Shown: positions 52,801-64,000, counted from the stretch's first letter. The stretch is 64,000 bases of DNA from Karstenula rhodostoma CBS 690.94 (GCA_010093485.1 MU001503.1:1695132-1759131); one strand, 5' to 3'. Made by a program: numbers and translations. The notes: generated from the letters alone by a model not told the origin.

Positions 52801-55800
52801 GTTCCTTCCTGCGCTCGATGGCACCCCTACGGAGCAGCTCACTGCTTTGGAGACCCAGCTTGCTTTGGTGGCCGTGCAGATTGGTTTGCTAAGCGTGTGG
52901 AAATCATGGGGTGTCAAGCCCTCTGTCGTCACTGGACCCAGCCTTGGAGAGTATGCTGCTCTCTACGCAGCGGGTGTTTTGACAATGGAAGACACCATCT
53001 ACCTTGTCGGAGCCCGAGCCCGCCTTCTATTAGAGAAGTGCACTGAGAACACACACGCTATGCTGGTGGTCAAGGGTTCAGCTTCGGATGTTGAAGCTAC
53101 TCTGCAAGGCTCGCAGTATGAGATTGCTTGCTTGAACTCGCCTACTGAGACGGTTGTTGCCGGTGCCGTCAAGCAAATCGACTCTGCTATCGCAACTCTA
53201 ACCAAGAACGGATTGAAGACCACTCGTCTCAACCTTCCGTACGCATTCCACTCTGCTCAGGTTGAGCCTATCCTCGATACATTCGAGGAGCTTGCCAGTG
53301 GTGTTGTGTTCAGCACCCCCACCATCCCTGTCATCTCGCCGCTGCTCGGTGAGGTTGTTGAGGACCAGGGTGTGTTCAATGCATCTTACCTTTGTCGCCA
53401 TGCTAGGGAAACTGTCAACTTTGCGGAGGCTCTTGAGACCGCCAAACACGAGGGCTTCGTTAGCGAGAAGACTATTTTCGTCGAGGTTGGCCCGCACCCT
53501 ATCTGCTCTGCGATGGTCAAGAACACCTTGTCGACATCGATCATCACTGTAGGCTCGCTCAACAAGAGCGAGGATTCTTGGAAGAGCCTCTCCAAGTCTC
53601 TTGTGTCTCTCCACACTGCGGGTGTGCCCGTCGATTTTGGCGAGTTCCACCGCGACTTCGACTCTGCTCACCAGCTGCTCAGTCTGCCGACCTACAGCTT
53701 TGACAACAAGAACTACTGGATTCAGTATGTTAACGACTGGTGCCTGCACAAAGTTGAGCCGCGCACTACCGTCCAGAAGATCGAGAATGTCCAGCCGGCT
53801 GCTCCTGCTCGCTCCAAGCTTACGACTAGCTCAGTTCACAGGATTGTTTCGGAGGTTTACGATGGCCCTACCGGAAAGATCGTCACTGAGTCCGATGTCA
53901 GCGACGCTGTCTTCCGCGCTGCTCTCTCTGGTCACCAAGTCAACAACACCAGTCTCTGCCCGTCTTCCATCTACGCTGATATGGCTTTGACCATCGGTGA
54001 TTATGCCTGGAAGGAGATCAACCCCGGAACCGCTGTTCCTGGTGTCAGCTGTAACGACATGGAGGTCTTCAAGCCTCTCATTCTGAAGAACCAGGCTGAA
54101 GGCCGCATTTTGGAAGTGACTGCGGATGTAGACCTGACCAAGGGCGAGGCCAAGCTTCGATTCCAGAGCATCGACACCAACGCCAACAACCAGGTTATCC
54201 TCCACGCTAACTGTGTTGTCACCTACGAAGACCCTACTGCATGGACCAACAACTGGAACTCGATCTCTTATCTCCTTGAGGGTCGCATCGACACCCTCAA
54301 GGAGAGGTTGGCCAAGAACCAAGCGGACAAGATGTCTCGTGGTCTCGCTTATAGGCTGTTCTCTACCTTTGTCGATTACAAAGCACCTTTCCAGGGCATG
54401 GAAGAGGTAATCATCGACGGAGCAAACTTTGAAGGCACCTCCACCGTGAAGTTCCAGACCACCGAGAAGGATGGAAACTACCATGTTAGCCCCTTCTGGA
54501 TTGACAGTCTTGCGCACCTGGGAGGTTTCATCCTGAACGGTACGACCGCCATCGACACTAGCAAGTTTGTGCATATCTCGCACGGCTGGAAGGCTATCAA
54601 GTTCGCAGAGCCTCTGTCCAAGGACAAGACTTACAACGCCTACGTCAAGATGCAACAGACTAGCGAGGCCAATGTCATCGCCGGTGACGTCTACTTCTTC
54701 GAGAGTGGCAAGATTATCGGTGTGTGTGCTGGTCTCAAGTTTCAGCGCATCCCTCGCACCGTGCTCAACACCTTCCTCCCACCTCAAGGTGTGTCGGCCA
54801 CCGCCACTAAGCCTGTCGCTGCCGCTGTTTCCAAGCCTGCTGCCGCACCCCGTCCAGTTGTTGCTGCTCCCAGGCCAGTGGTCATAGCCCAAGCTGCCGT
54901 GGCACCTAAGCAGGCCCCCACCGCCGTCGACGCTGGCAAGCTGAACAAGGCCATCACAGCTAAGCTCGTCAAGCCCGCCGCCGCCTCTACCTCTGCTTCT
55001 GCCATCATCGCCAAGGTCATGGATGTCATTTCTGCCGAGTCCGAGCTTCCCGAGGAGGAACTCGGCGATGATTGCGAGTTTTCAAGCTTGGGCATCGACT
55101 CTCTGCTTTCTCTCCAGATCCTTGGTAAGCTCCGCGAGGTTGCTGACCTTGACCTTCCCGCACACGTGTTCACGGACTGCGAAACCATCGGAGAGCTCAA
55201 GGACTACCTGAACAAGACATACGCCAGTGAAGGTGCTTCCTCTGATGAAGAACCTGTGCTTGTTACTGACGACGACTCGTCTGCTGATGAGGCTGCGACG
55301 CCTGCTTCTGTTGCCACCCCAGCTGACTACGAGCTCGTCAATGCTCCCACTGCTGAGGGAGATTTGCTCCAGCTCTTCCGCGAGACCATCTCCGAACAGA
55401 TGGGTGTTCCGCTTGAGGAAGTCGTCGGCTCCAACGACCTCTTGTCCCTTGGTATCGACTCGCTCATGAACCTGACCCTGTGCGGTGTCCTCAGAGAGAA
55501 GACCGAGATCGAGCTTGAGTCTGACTTCTTCTTGACCCACTCCTCTGTCGATGCTATCGCTGAGTTCCTCAATCCCAAGACAGAAGCACCGAAGCCTGCA
55601 AAGGTGGCCCCCAAGAAGTCATCGAGCAAGTCAAGCTCCAAGGCTGCTTCTTCAGGTCCAGCCCGCCGCGCTGTCTCCATCCTCATGCAGGGAAAGCCAC
55701 GCACTGCCACCAAGACCCTCTTCTTGCTCCCTGATGGCTCCGGCTCTGCTACATCCTATGCCAGCATCCCCGCAATCGACTCCTCCGTCGCCGTCTTCGG

Positions 55801-56504
55801 CCTCAACTGCCCCTACATGACGTCACCCACCGAGTGGACTAACGGCATCAAGGGTATCGCCGCCATGTATCTCGAAGAAGTTCGCCGCCGCCAGCCCCAG
55901 GGCCCCTACCACCTCGGCGGGTGGTCCGCGGGAGGTGTCATCGCCTACGAAATGACGCTGCAGCTGCTCGCAGCCGGCGAGAAAGTGTCATCCCTCATCC
56001 TCCTCGACTCCCCCTGCCCCATCGACATCGAACCGTTGCCCTCCCGCCTGCACGACTTCTTCGCCGAAATCGGCCTCATCGGCAGCGACGACGGCGCCAA
56101 GATCCCCGACTGGCTGCTCCCGCACTTCTCCTCGTCCATCAAGGCCCTCGACGAGTACGAGCCCGCCCCGATCCCCGCCAGCGCTGCGTCCCGCGCCCCC
56201 AAGGTCCTGGCCATCTGGGCGCGCCACGGCGTGTGTCGGTACCCGGATAGCCCCAGGCCCGAGGTCCTGGGCGACGAGAGCAAGAGCATGCAGTGGCTGC
56301 TGAACAACCGCACCGACTTTGGGCCCAACGGGTGGGATGGGCTGCTGGGGAGCAGCGAGTTTGTGTTTGAGAAGGTCGACGGCAATCATTTCACGCTTAT
56401 GAAGGCTAAGGACCAGGTATGTCTGCCCCCATTATCCCGCTCGAAACAATGCTGACATTGTGTAGTTGCAGGTTATGGCCGATGCGATCAAGACATTTGT
56501 CTAG
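49875..56504 (+). CDS. Non-reducing polyketide synthase, SAT-KS-AT-PT-ACP-ACP-TE
   Basis: A 2157-aa type I NR-PKS in four exons, with introns at 50156-50214, 50501-50548 and 56417-56465. ATG 49875 starts the SAT domain (MSVSLFPDQLPDTRGL). The SAT active-site motif normally GxCxG reads GTGLG, so the Cys is missing. KS: VDTACSSS (Cys about 539) and GHGEAAAG. AT: GPSLGEYAAL (about 987; usually GHS) and YAFHSAQ. PT: His in GHQVNNTSLCPSS (about 1324) and Asp in PFWIDSLAHLGG. Two ACPs: LGIDSLLSL (about 1707) and LGIDSLMNL (about 1827). TE/Claisen cyclase: GGWSAGG (about 1982) with GNHFTLMK near the end. Two ACPs plus TE are typical of synthases for tetrahydroxynaphthalene, naphthopyrones and nor-toralactone. 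Nearby methyltransferase, FAD oxidase and AflR-like regulator fit a coloured aromatic product. Confidence 0.95.
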
Positions 56505-57662
56505 GTCGTTCTGATGTACGATGAGATGACTAGCAGGGGGAGATACTTAATTGTGTGAAGCGGAGGGCAAAATTGTAACGATGTGGACTGTGCATTAGAC
56601 AATGTGAGAAAAGAGGGATCGTTCCCTTGTGCATGTTTGTTTGTCTGGGTTTTCTGATTCGGCGTCGGGTGTATATGGTCCGTAGGCAATTCTAACTTCT
56701 TTTCTTGAAACAAGCGCGTCGAAGCTATTTAGCGTGAATGTTTGGCGCTATATAGCCAGTCCAGCGGGAAGCGCATCGTGCTAGGTACGTCAGACGCAGG
56801 CTGAGCTGCGCCGAGGACAACTTTGATATGTAGCCCCAGCGATATAACATATGTCTGTCTTCACTGTATAATGCTGTTCAGTTCGCACACGTTATACTTT
56901 AATGGATTTGACGGTTACTTCGCGTTCTACAACAGCTGATGTAGATGACGGCGAGCGAAGAGTGGCCCGCGAGGTTGGTGTACACGTATTGTGGTCGATT
57001 TATATACTGTGTCTTGGGTCATCTTTCCTTCATTGGCCTTTGATACATTTGATTCTATAGAACTTAAGTATTATGATAGTTAAGATAATTATATTTCTAG
57101 AGCTATAGTTTATATATAACCTACCTTACTAATTACCTTCATACCCTTTCATCTTGACAGGCAACTATGGGCGACGCCCTATTACCTTCCACGGCTCTAG
57201 GATCCCCACATGTCACATGCATTGTGGCTTACGCTGCGTAGACGCGTCGGATAGGAAACATGGCTCGTGGAGTCTGGCTTCGGGTTGCTAGCAGTCGACT
57301 GCGGCAAAACCTCTTCACACGTCTTTTGGGAATTCTATCACCTCGGTTTGGATTCCATCTCTTTGCCGCGAATAAACAGTGTTACGAAGATTGTTGAGCA
57401 TGGAAAGATGAGGGTGACCCTAGATGACTGGGTCTGGCTTCTTCGGAGATGTTGTCAGCCGCTACGGAGGCATTGGGGAAGATCCTAGTAGACTTGCGGG
57501 CAGGAAGGATGGAAACGGGTTAGTGTTGGCCAGGAGCTCCTATTGGTTGATATGTTTGAATGCCGAGACCAAGAAATTGTGCCGGTTCGTAACCAAACCG
57601 TGAAGGTTGTTTCAAAGGTTATTTGACTATGTACCTGCGCAAAAGCTCTTGAAGCTATGATG
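56505..57662. other. Intergenic, convergent flanks of PKS and kinase
   Basis: About 1.16 kb, AT-rich near 57.05-57.12 kb. It probably marks the right edge of the polyketide block. No gene or repeat could be supported. Confidence 0.5.
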
Positions 57663-59273
57663 CTAACGAACCCAGGGCCTGACGGCTTCAAACGGCTCAG
57701 TACCATCATCACATGAAACACAAGATAGGTCCTTCAAACAAGACATCACCTCCTCAGCTCTCGGTCTTGCGTCAGGCGACTGGTCGATCATCTGAGCAAA
57801 CAAACGAGTTATGCTGATAGAAACCTCGCCTCCCAAGCCATTGTATCTAGCACCTTTAGACTTGAGCCAATATTTGATCTCATCGATGTGGTTTTGGTAA
57901 GAGCTATCGGCCAGATCATCGTCGGTGTCATTGAATCGAAGTTTTCGGAGTTCGGCCCGCATATCTTTTCCAAATTTACCATACGATCGTAACGTAGCCA
58001 CCATCTCGATGAACACACAGCCGAGCGAGAAAATATCTGCACTAAAACTCCGCCTCTCCTGCATTATCACCTCCGGGGCAGCGTAAGTGCGGGTATAGGG
58101 GACGGGTGATTCGGTATCGGCCTCAGCCGCCGTCGAGTAGGCGCGAGCGATTCCAAAATCTGCCAGATAGACCTAAGTGCGCATATCAACATCACAAGAG
58201 TCAGGTCACAGGAAGAGAACGGAGTTCTGAGTACGTACCTTGTACCCCCGATCGGAGCCCAGATGTCGGACCAAGATATTTTTGGGTTTTATGTCCATGT
58301 GTTTTATGTTCTGGTTATGAAGAAATAGTATCGTACTGACAAGGCATTCCATGAAGGTTTCAAGGTACGTGTATCGTACATCCACATCATCATGCGGCGC
58401 CGGCATATCTATGTCGTCCATATATTGCTCGAGGTTCTGATCAGCCGCCGGATACAGTAGAATCGATAGGTCCTGTTTCAAGGTATAGGTCCCCACAACT
58501 CTCACTAGATGAGAATATGACAATCGTTGGAGATGTTCTACTTCAACTATGGCCTCCTTTTTCGTTAATCTCCGGCTGCATCGGACGGTCTTTCTGGCTA
58601 ACCGTATTCGGCGGCACATGACGCTTTCAACGAGCGCGGTTCCACTGTAGCCCAGCACTTTCTCTACTTGGAGCGGAATTTGATCCGCCTCGCTGGCTTC
58701 ATACTCGATATGTTGTCCACGGCCAGACCAATTGAGCTCATGCTCGGTGTCCAGCAGGACACCTCGTTCGCGAAGATGTTCTAGCCATTCGCTGCTAAAC
58801 ACTGGTGATGATGGCATGACTTCCAGTTTTTGCCAAGCATTACCATCTCTGTACACGATCTTGCGGTCCGGTGATGCTGTGGCACCCATGATTCGAGACG
58901 GAGTCTGCGGTTTGCGTTCACCGTGTCCTATGGGAGATGACGGGAAACCAGTGGGACCTGATCCGGTGAAAGTCGAGGGTGCAGTTCTGTAGCTAGAGAA
59001 GGTGGACCGAGCAGACACATAGCTCGCAGGACTGAATGCTCCCGGCAAGTTGGGGTCTAAGGGGCGCCGTGGCCGCTTGAATATTGACAGAGCTTGTGGT
59101 GTGTCTAGATCGAAGCCATTCTTGATAGATTGGGGTGCGAAGTACGGCTCAAGTGAAGTGTTGTTTGCTGTGGGATGCGATTGAATATCAGCGGCAGCTG
59201 ATGTAGGAGTCAGGGACTCCTGAATGGGCGACAACGGAACGTCGTCATTGTCATCGATGATATCCACCCACAT
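57663..59273 (-). CDS. Protein kinase-like protein with disordered N-terminus
   Basis: A 514-aa protein in two exons with a 66-nt intron at 58173-58238. The first 150 residues or so are low-complexity (Ser/Thr/Pro). The kinase domain shows a weak glycine loop (LGYSGTALVES), the probable ATP-site Lys in ARKTV, LQRLSYSHLVRVVGTY, the catalytic loop KHMDIKPKNIL (HMD replaces HRD), LADFGIA (the DFG motif), TYAAPEVI (APE) and SADIFSLGCVFIEM. It is probably an active Ser/Thr kinase of a fungal-expanded family. Family substrates are unknown. Further 5' exons cannot be excluded. No link with the PKS is visible beyond proximity. Confidence 0.87.
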
Positions 59274-60425
59274 CTGAGCTGTGGAGGCGGATCAGGCTGA
59301 AACGACCACGATGACGGAGTTGTGGCAGGCAGTCTGGAGACGAGCAGGGATAGGTTCAAATATGGGCTGCCAGAAGACTGTGTACGTTGAGTTGCTACCT
59401 CCTAGAGGTGCTGTTGAGGGCCCGAAAATGAAGGAGCGGTAAAGAAGGTAGGACTCGGGCGTGCGCAACCTTGGAGCCCCGCGCGCATGACCGGTGTGCA
59501 TATATTGGGGCTGAGCATGCAAGTTGAGACAGGGATGCAGTTGCGTCAAGATCATCAGTGGCGACACATTGACAGAGCTTCAACTGAAGCCTCATCTGCG
59601 AAACATCAGAATCGAGCAACAGGAGAACGCCCACGTGAGATGCTCTGTTGACCTTGGGATCTGCCACTTCGAGGCCATATCACTGTGCGTGTAAAGACAG
59701 ATGACGCTGATAGCGAGCAACGCATTGCTGGAAGCCATACAAATGTGTATATTGAAGCTCAGTAGAGGCCTCGGGGTCAATGTAGTAGTTAGAGAGTCGT
59801 AGTAGTCGTTGAGAATGTAAGGTAGAATACTTCAAAGATTGTGAAGGGATGTAACGCTAGCACGGATTGGGATTAGGAGACACCCGATGGAGAACCGAGG
59901 GAGGACAGCAACTCTGCGCCTTCACATCTCTCATCTAGTCTTCCAGCAATTGCATCTCGCGCATCGGTAATTGTCTGTTACCACCTGACTGGCGATAACC
60001 TTTCGCTTCGTCGCGCTCTCAGCTGGCTGCGGTGCATATGCTCGCTTCCCCCAACCGTAAACTGAAGCGAATGGTTGAATGGAGGAAGGCGTGTCCAAAT
60101 CGACGCGCCGAAAACAAGCCAATTCGCGACGGGCCGCGCTCTGGAACCCGGACCACGAATGGTTTTGGCAATGGTTTTTTGCTACAGTACCAAAGAGGAC
60201 AGGGTCGGCTATTAGAGCGACGCATTTCACAAAACTAACCAGAAAGGACTTTCCCCAGCTTCGGGAAGACCGATTCTACTGGCGAAGTATCCACCCCCAC
60301 TCCATATATGGGCATGTCACCTTTCAGCTTGCGTGGCCAGACTTCTCCAATACTCTGGTGGGCTGGAACAGAACGCCTAGAACGCGCGCCTTCTTCAATG
60401 TACTTCGGCAGTGAAAGTATAAAGC
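59274..60425. other. Intergenic between kinase and DUF2235 gene
   Basis: About 1.15 kb: the promoters of two divergent genes. Several short open frames have no recognisable domain. No repeat was noted. Confidence 0.5.
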
Positions 60426-60494
60426 ATGTTTGAGAGACCTTCAATTGAGCCGTCTCCTCCACCAAGAGTCGCCAAATTCACTACATGCACTATC

Positions 60495-62686
60495 ATGACC
60501 GAATCCCAGTCGAACCCTATCTCCCAGACAGGCTTCCAGCCTGAGGCCGATGGCTTCTCTCGAAGCGGCTTCCAACCCGTACCAAACAGCATCTTTCGAA
60601 GTGGTTCCCAGCAGGACGGCTTCTCACAGAGCGGATTCTGCGACGAGGATGGCAACCCACTGGACATCCCGGAAGTCGAAGCCTTCAAGATGCCGGCTTC
60701 AGCATCAAGAGAGAAGCGACCAGCGCCTCTGCAACCAAAGAAAAGGATAATCATCTGCTGCGACGGAACCTGGCAAAGTTCCGCACATGGGGCGCAGACC
60801 ATCCCATCGAATTTAGCAAAGATGAGCCGCTCGATCGCTTCTTGGTATGTGGATGAGAACGGGCTCAAAGCCCCGCAGCTTGTATACTACGATGCTGGTG
60901 TCGGTACTTCCATGGGCTGGCTCGAAGCCAAGTGGACGGGTAAGTATGTCCCGCAGGCAGCGTCTTCTACGCTAATGTCCTGTAGGAGCGTTTGGTGGTG
61001 GTCTTGATGAAAATGTCTGCGAGGCGTACAACTTCCTCGTCAACAACTACAACCCTGGATACGAGTTGTTCTTCTTCGGGTTTTCCCGCGGGGCGTACAC
61101 TGTTCGCGCTTGTGCTGGCCTTGTGTGTCGAGCAGGTATCTGCAAACCGAGGGTGATGGGTCAATTCTGGGAGATGTATGCTAATTAAAAGTCCATCGGA
61201 GCGACTGCGCATCTTGAGGACAGCGACTGGGGTAGGCGGTGGGACGAGGAGGGTTCAGCACCCAAATTTACCATCAAAGTCAAGGACGAGGACTGGGAGT
61301 TTAGAAGGGGTGCCGGAGCCGACTGGCTTGATAGTTCTGAGAAGAATATCAAGATAAAGGTGGTCGGCGTATGGGATACCGTCGGAAGTCTTGGATACCC
61401 TGACAATGTGTGGGTTGACACCAAGGCAAAGACTTATGGCTTCCACAACACAAACATACATTCGCGTAGGTGGGAGATTCCAGCGAACTAGTTTACTACT
61501 GACACATGATAGAAATCGAAAATGCCTTCCATGCTTTGGCCATTGAAGAGCACAGGAAAGCTTTTGGTCCAACACTGTGGTCGCTGCCAGAAGGCAGTAG
61601 CACTAATCTCATTCAGTGCTGGTTCCCGGGTGTAGGTACAATATCCGTCACCGATTGATCCAAGAACTGACTTCTTTTGAAGGTCCACATTAATGTCGGA
61701 GGCGGCAGCGGTGACGGCATGAATGATATCAAGCAAGGTAGCGACAATGCCGACGGCCCCAAAGACGTCACAAAGCCAGGCCTTCTTGGTTGGATTGTTT
61801 CGAAAGCTCCCGAAAAAAGTAAGGGCGATCTCTAGTAGAGATCATGAGCATTACCACCTTCTTCTGGATGGTGGACCGCTGTGTTCCTTTCCTACGCTTC
61901 CAGATCGAGGACCACATCATGAGCGACTACGCCAAAGCTCTCAACAAGATCTTGCAACGCTCGAAGGAGCATCTGGACACTCATGGTCATTACGGTGGCT
62001 GGGGCATTGCACCCATTATCGACTCCTACGAGGGCATCATGACCGCTGCTGGCTCTGAAGCTCGCACACCTGGCCACTACTTCTTGGACCACGGCCCCGA
62101 GGCCAAGGATGCTGCTGAACACAAGGAAAACCCAGCGCACAAGTACAAGCAAACCCACAAGCAGACAAATGAGTATATGCACCCCGTAGTGTATCACACA
62201 TACGAACAAGTGTGGAAGCCTAGCAAAAAACTGCCTGAAGCACTGAAGGGCTTTGAGCGCAAGCCGCTAGGCCCTGGCCTAGGCCACCACTGGGTCAAGA
62301 CGTACACACCAAACCAACCCGGGATATTGAAGCGCGGTTGGTCATACATGTTCAGGAAGGGCACACCATCAGACAGCCATGACGACCTTGTCGCTATCCC
62401 CGAGTTCGTCATTCCTCAGCAAGGATGGCACAAGGATGGGTTCTACTGGATGCCGTACGAGCGTGAACTGATCTCCGCAGCACAGAACCGTAGTATGCGG
62501 AGAGGTGGTTATATGCCACCAGAAGAACAGGAGAAGCTGGTGAAGGAGAAGGCGGGCGAGATCAAGGTCGACAACGAGGGCGCTGAGTTCCTGCGACAAC
62601 TGGATGATGATAACAAGTACACCAAGGAGCTTCGTGAGTGGCAACAAAGGGACTTCACGGCGACTAATCCAGACTATCAAGAGTGA
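60495..62686 (+). pseudogene. DUF2235 (Tle1-like alpha/beta hydrolase) gene, apparently disrupted
   Basis: The product resembles DUF2235 hydrolases: KKRIIICCDGTWQ, VYYDAGVGT, GGGLDENV, the nucleophile elbow GFSRGAYTVRACAG, VVGVWDTVGSLGYP, and INVGGGSGDGM. The N-terminus has imperfect Gly-Phe-Gln/Ser repeats. Introns at 60941-60985, 61468-61512 and about 61634-61681 are credible. Two lesions were seen: an in-frame TAA at 61186-61188 within otherwise continuous homology, and a frame break near 61831-61840, where consecutive stop codons follow KSKGDL and family-like sequence resumes in another frame from 61844 (MSITTFFWMVDRC) to 62686. No intron of normal size removes either. The TAA is consistent with a C-to-T change in CAA. 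Assembly error remains possible. Confidence 0.72.
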
Positions 62687-62830
62687 TAGTCCAATACAAT
62701 TGATCCTACGCTTATCAGCTCTAACGAGTCATGCGAGTACACTCATGGGCCACTGCGTGAGTCAGCATGTAGTTCGTTTGGGATTCGCACATCGGTCGTC
62801 ATCCCACTCAACAGTTACTGTAGCATCGCT

Positions 62831-62915
62831 TACGAAGGAGCTCGTTTTTAGTGCCACCACCCGCGCAAATTTTAAGGTAAGCAATGGTGACACACTAAAA
62901 ACGAGCTCCTTCGTA
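62831..62915. mobile_element. 85-bp inverted-repeat element (MITE-like or hairpin)
   Basis: Perfect 23-bp inverted repeats at 62831-62853 and 62893-62915 flank a 39-bp centre. Each outer end contains TA followed by CGAAGGAGCTCG, compatible with a TA target-site duplication. The size suits a very small non-autonomous element, but a structural hairpin cannot be excluded. Confidence 0.55.
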
Positions 62916-63159
62916 CATGTGACACACGTCTGAGCGCATGGCACGGACGAGTGGTAATGTGACAATCCCGCCATCCAAACCTCGATCCGGATTAACATAA
63001 AGCAGTGTTTCATCTCGCTCACTTCATTACCGAGAAGGATGGAGACATCGTTCGATCCAGTGGAGCCCACAACGCATGAACTTGGGGTCCTTGTGCTACA
63101 AAATAGTGAGGCGAGTAGTTCTTGATGCGTATCGCCAGGCGAAATGCAACGGGCTGCTA

Positions 63160-63352
63160 GGTACCGCAAAATCCAGGATAAAAGCGTTTTGCTAGGCTCA
63201 ATTGGGAGAGCTAATTAGCTAATTAGAGTCTCAATTCTAACTGAAGTAGAGCTAAAAAGTGGGCTATAGAGCCAAGTATTAGTATCTAATTGGCTACTCC
63301 ACACTCCCAATTGAGCCTAGCAAAACGCTTTTATCCCGGATTTTGCGGTACC
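63160..63352. mobile_element. 193-bp MITE-like element with 49-bp terminal inverted repeats
   Basis: Arms at 63160-63208 and 63304-63352 match at 48 of 49 positions in inverse orientation; they start GGTACCGCAAAATCC. The 95-bp centre is AT-rich with a repeated ctaatta unit. There is no coding capacity. A TA dinucleotide inside each GGTACC end could be the target-site duplication of a Tc1/mariner-type insertion. Copies elsewhere in the genome would confirm it. Confidence 0.75.
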
Positions 63353-63467
63353 ATGACGGAAATCAATCGAGATCACGTCTTACGCGCGAATCTTCGATAA
63401 CGCGAACATGTCGTATGTGGACAGATCTACATTGGCTTACAATTATTTACATTATATTATCGCAATT

Positions 63468-63960
63468 TTAAACATTAGAAATCTTGAAACCGCCTGGAAG
63501 CAATTTCTGGTAGACGCCAAAAGGATCGTACTTCTTCGAGACCTTCTTCATGAACGCCACTTTATCTGCGCCATACGCGGCGAGGGGATCCTGGTCTTTG
63601 TCCGCATAGTTGAGGTAGAGGTATTCTAGTGCGGTGTTGTGCTCCTTGGCAAACTTCTGGATACCGTTGGTCAACGCGAGACCTTGGTTGATGAAAAGCT
63701 CGTCGTCCTTGGCTTCGGACCAGGAAAGGTACGACTGGTACATGTCGAAGTTCTCGTCGTAGCGTTCCATGCCGAGAACGTTGCCTCCCCTGGCTGTGCT
63801 GTTGGTGGTGTAGAGCGTGGACCATACTTGGTGGAGGCAGGAGATGCGCCATGAACCCGATGCCTTTGCCTGGATTTCTGCGAGCATGATCGCGTAGAGA
63901 CGCGCGGTCTCTTGGAGAGTAGCAAAGTCGAGCTTGAAAGAGAGTGTGCGGAATTGGACC
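63468..63960 (-). CDS. FAD-linked oxidoreductase, C-terminal part (runs off the right edge)
   Basis: The last exon of a BBE/VAO-like FAD oxidase. The C-terminal motif KKYDPFGVYQKLLPGGFKI is that of fungal FAD-binding oxidoreductases, preceded by NQGLALTNGIQKFAKEHN and ALEYLYLNYAD. An acceptor (TTTAACAG) ends an intron at 63961, and the rest of the gene lies beyond 64000. The FAD-binding half is not visible, so covalent attachment cannot be judged. It is the third such oxidase in the window. It lies past a degraded gene and two repeats, so membership in the polyketide block is doubtful. Confidence 0.82.
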
Positions 63961-64000
63961 CTGTTAAATTACGAAGGTTGGTAAGAGATCTTAGGAGCGG

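Larger units (their letters stand above)
62687..63467. other. Intergenic with two inverted-repeat elements
   Basis: About 0.78 kb between the degraded DUF2235 gene and the oxidase fragment. It holds the inverted-repeat elements at 62831-62915 and 63160-63352. Otherwise nothing was recognised. Confidence 0.6.

Noticed and set aside
1..64000. CRISPR arrays, prokaryotic operons, tRNA or rRNA genes
   Set aside because: The sequence is eukaryotic with spliceosomal introns; no array of spaced repeats, no rRNA, and no convincing tRNA cloverleaf was seen by eye.

Overview
The window looks like a secondary-metabolism region of a filamentous ascomycete. Genes carry short introns (about 48-72 nt, GT-AG, one GC-AG). 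The families are typical of fungal clusters: Zn2Cys6 regulators, NRPS, non-reducing PKS, berberine-bridge-like oxidoreductases, NmrA and a DUF2235 protein. The melanin-type gene pair, AflR-type regulator and PKS architecture suggest a dothideomycete, but that placement is inference. No prokaryotic features were seen.

Left block (1-5.7 kb): the 5' part of a medium-chain reductase runs off the edge. Next come a divergent pair resembling DHN-melanin or anthraquinone tailoring enzymes (an SDR of the tetra/trihydroxynaphthalene reductase family and scytalone dehydratase) and a secreted FAD-linked oxidase.

NRPS block (6.6-34.2 kb): a glutamate/cysteine-sulfinate-type PLP decarboxylase, an alpha/beta hydrolase, a Zn2Cys6 regulator, a Baeyer-Villiger-type flavin monooxygenase, a POT/PTR peptide transporter and two divergent bimodular NRPS genes. 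NRPS1 (minus) reads partial C-A-T-C-A-T-C and is broken by an apparent one-base frameshift. NRPS2 (plus) reads partial C-A-T-C-A-T-R and ends in a thioester reductase, so its product should leave as an aldehyde or alcohol. Six copies of a conserved site (core CGGCAACGCTA) lie in the promoters of this block only, as far as I could see by eye. They look like the binding site of a cluster regulator and give a sequence-based definition of the cluster.

Polyketide block (34.5-56.5 kb): an aldo/keto reductase, an AflR-like regulator, an O-methyltransferase with a GC-AG intron, an NmrA-like protein, a wax-synthase-like membrane acyltransferase, a second FAD-linked oxidase and, divergent from it, a non-reducing PKS (SAT-KS-AT-PT-ACP-ACP-TE, 2157 aa). 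The SAT lacks its active-site cysteine. TCG-N5-CGA (AflR-type) sites lie upstream of several of these genes, including overlapping arrays just upstream of the aldo/keto reductase.

Right block (56.5-64 kb): a divergent protein kinase, a DUF2235 hydrolase gene that looks degraded (in-frame stop plus frame break), two short inverted-repeat elements resembling MITEs, and the 3' end of a third FAD-linked oxidase that runs off the edge.

All intron positions, residue numbers and motif counts were worked out by hand from the sequence. No database search was possible.
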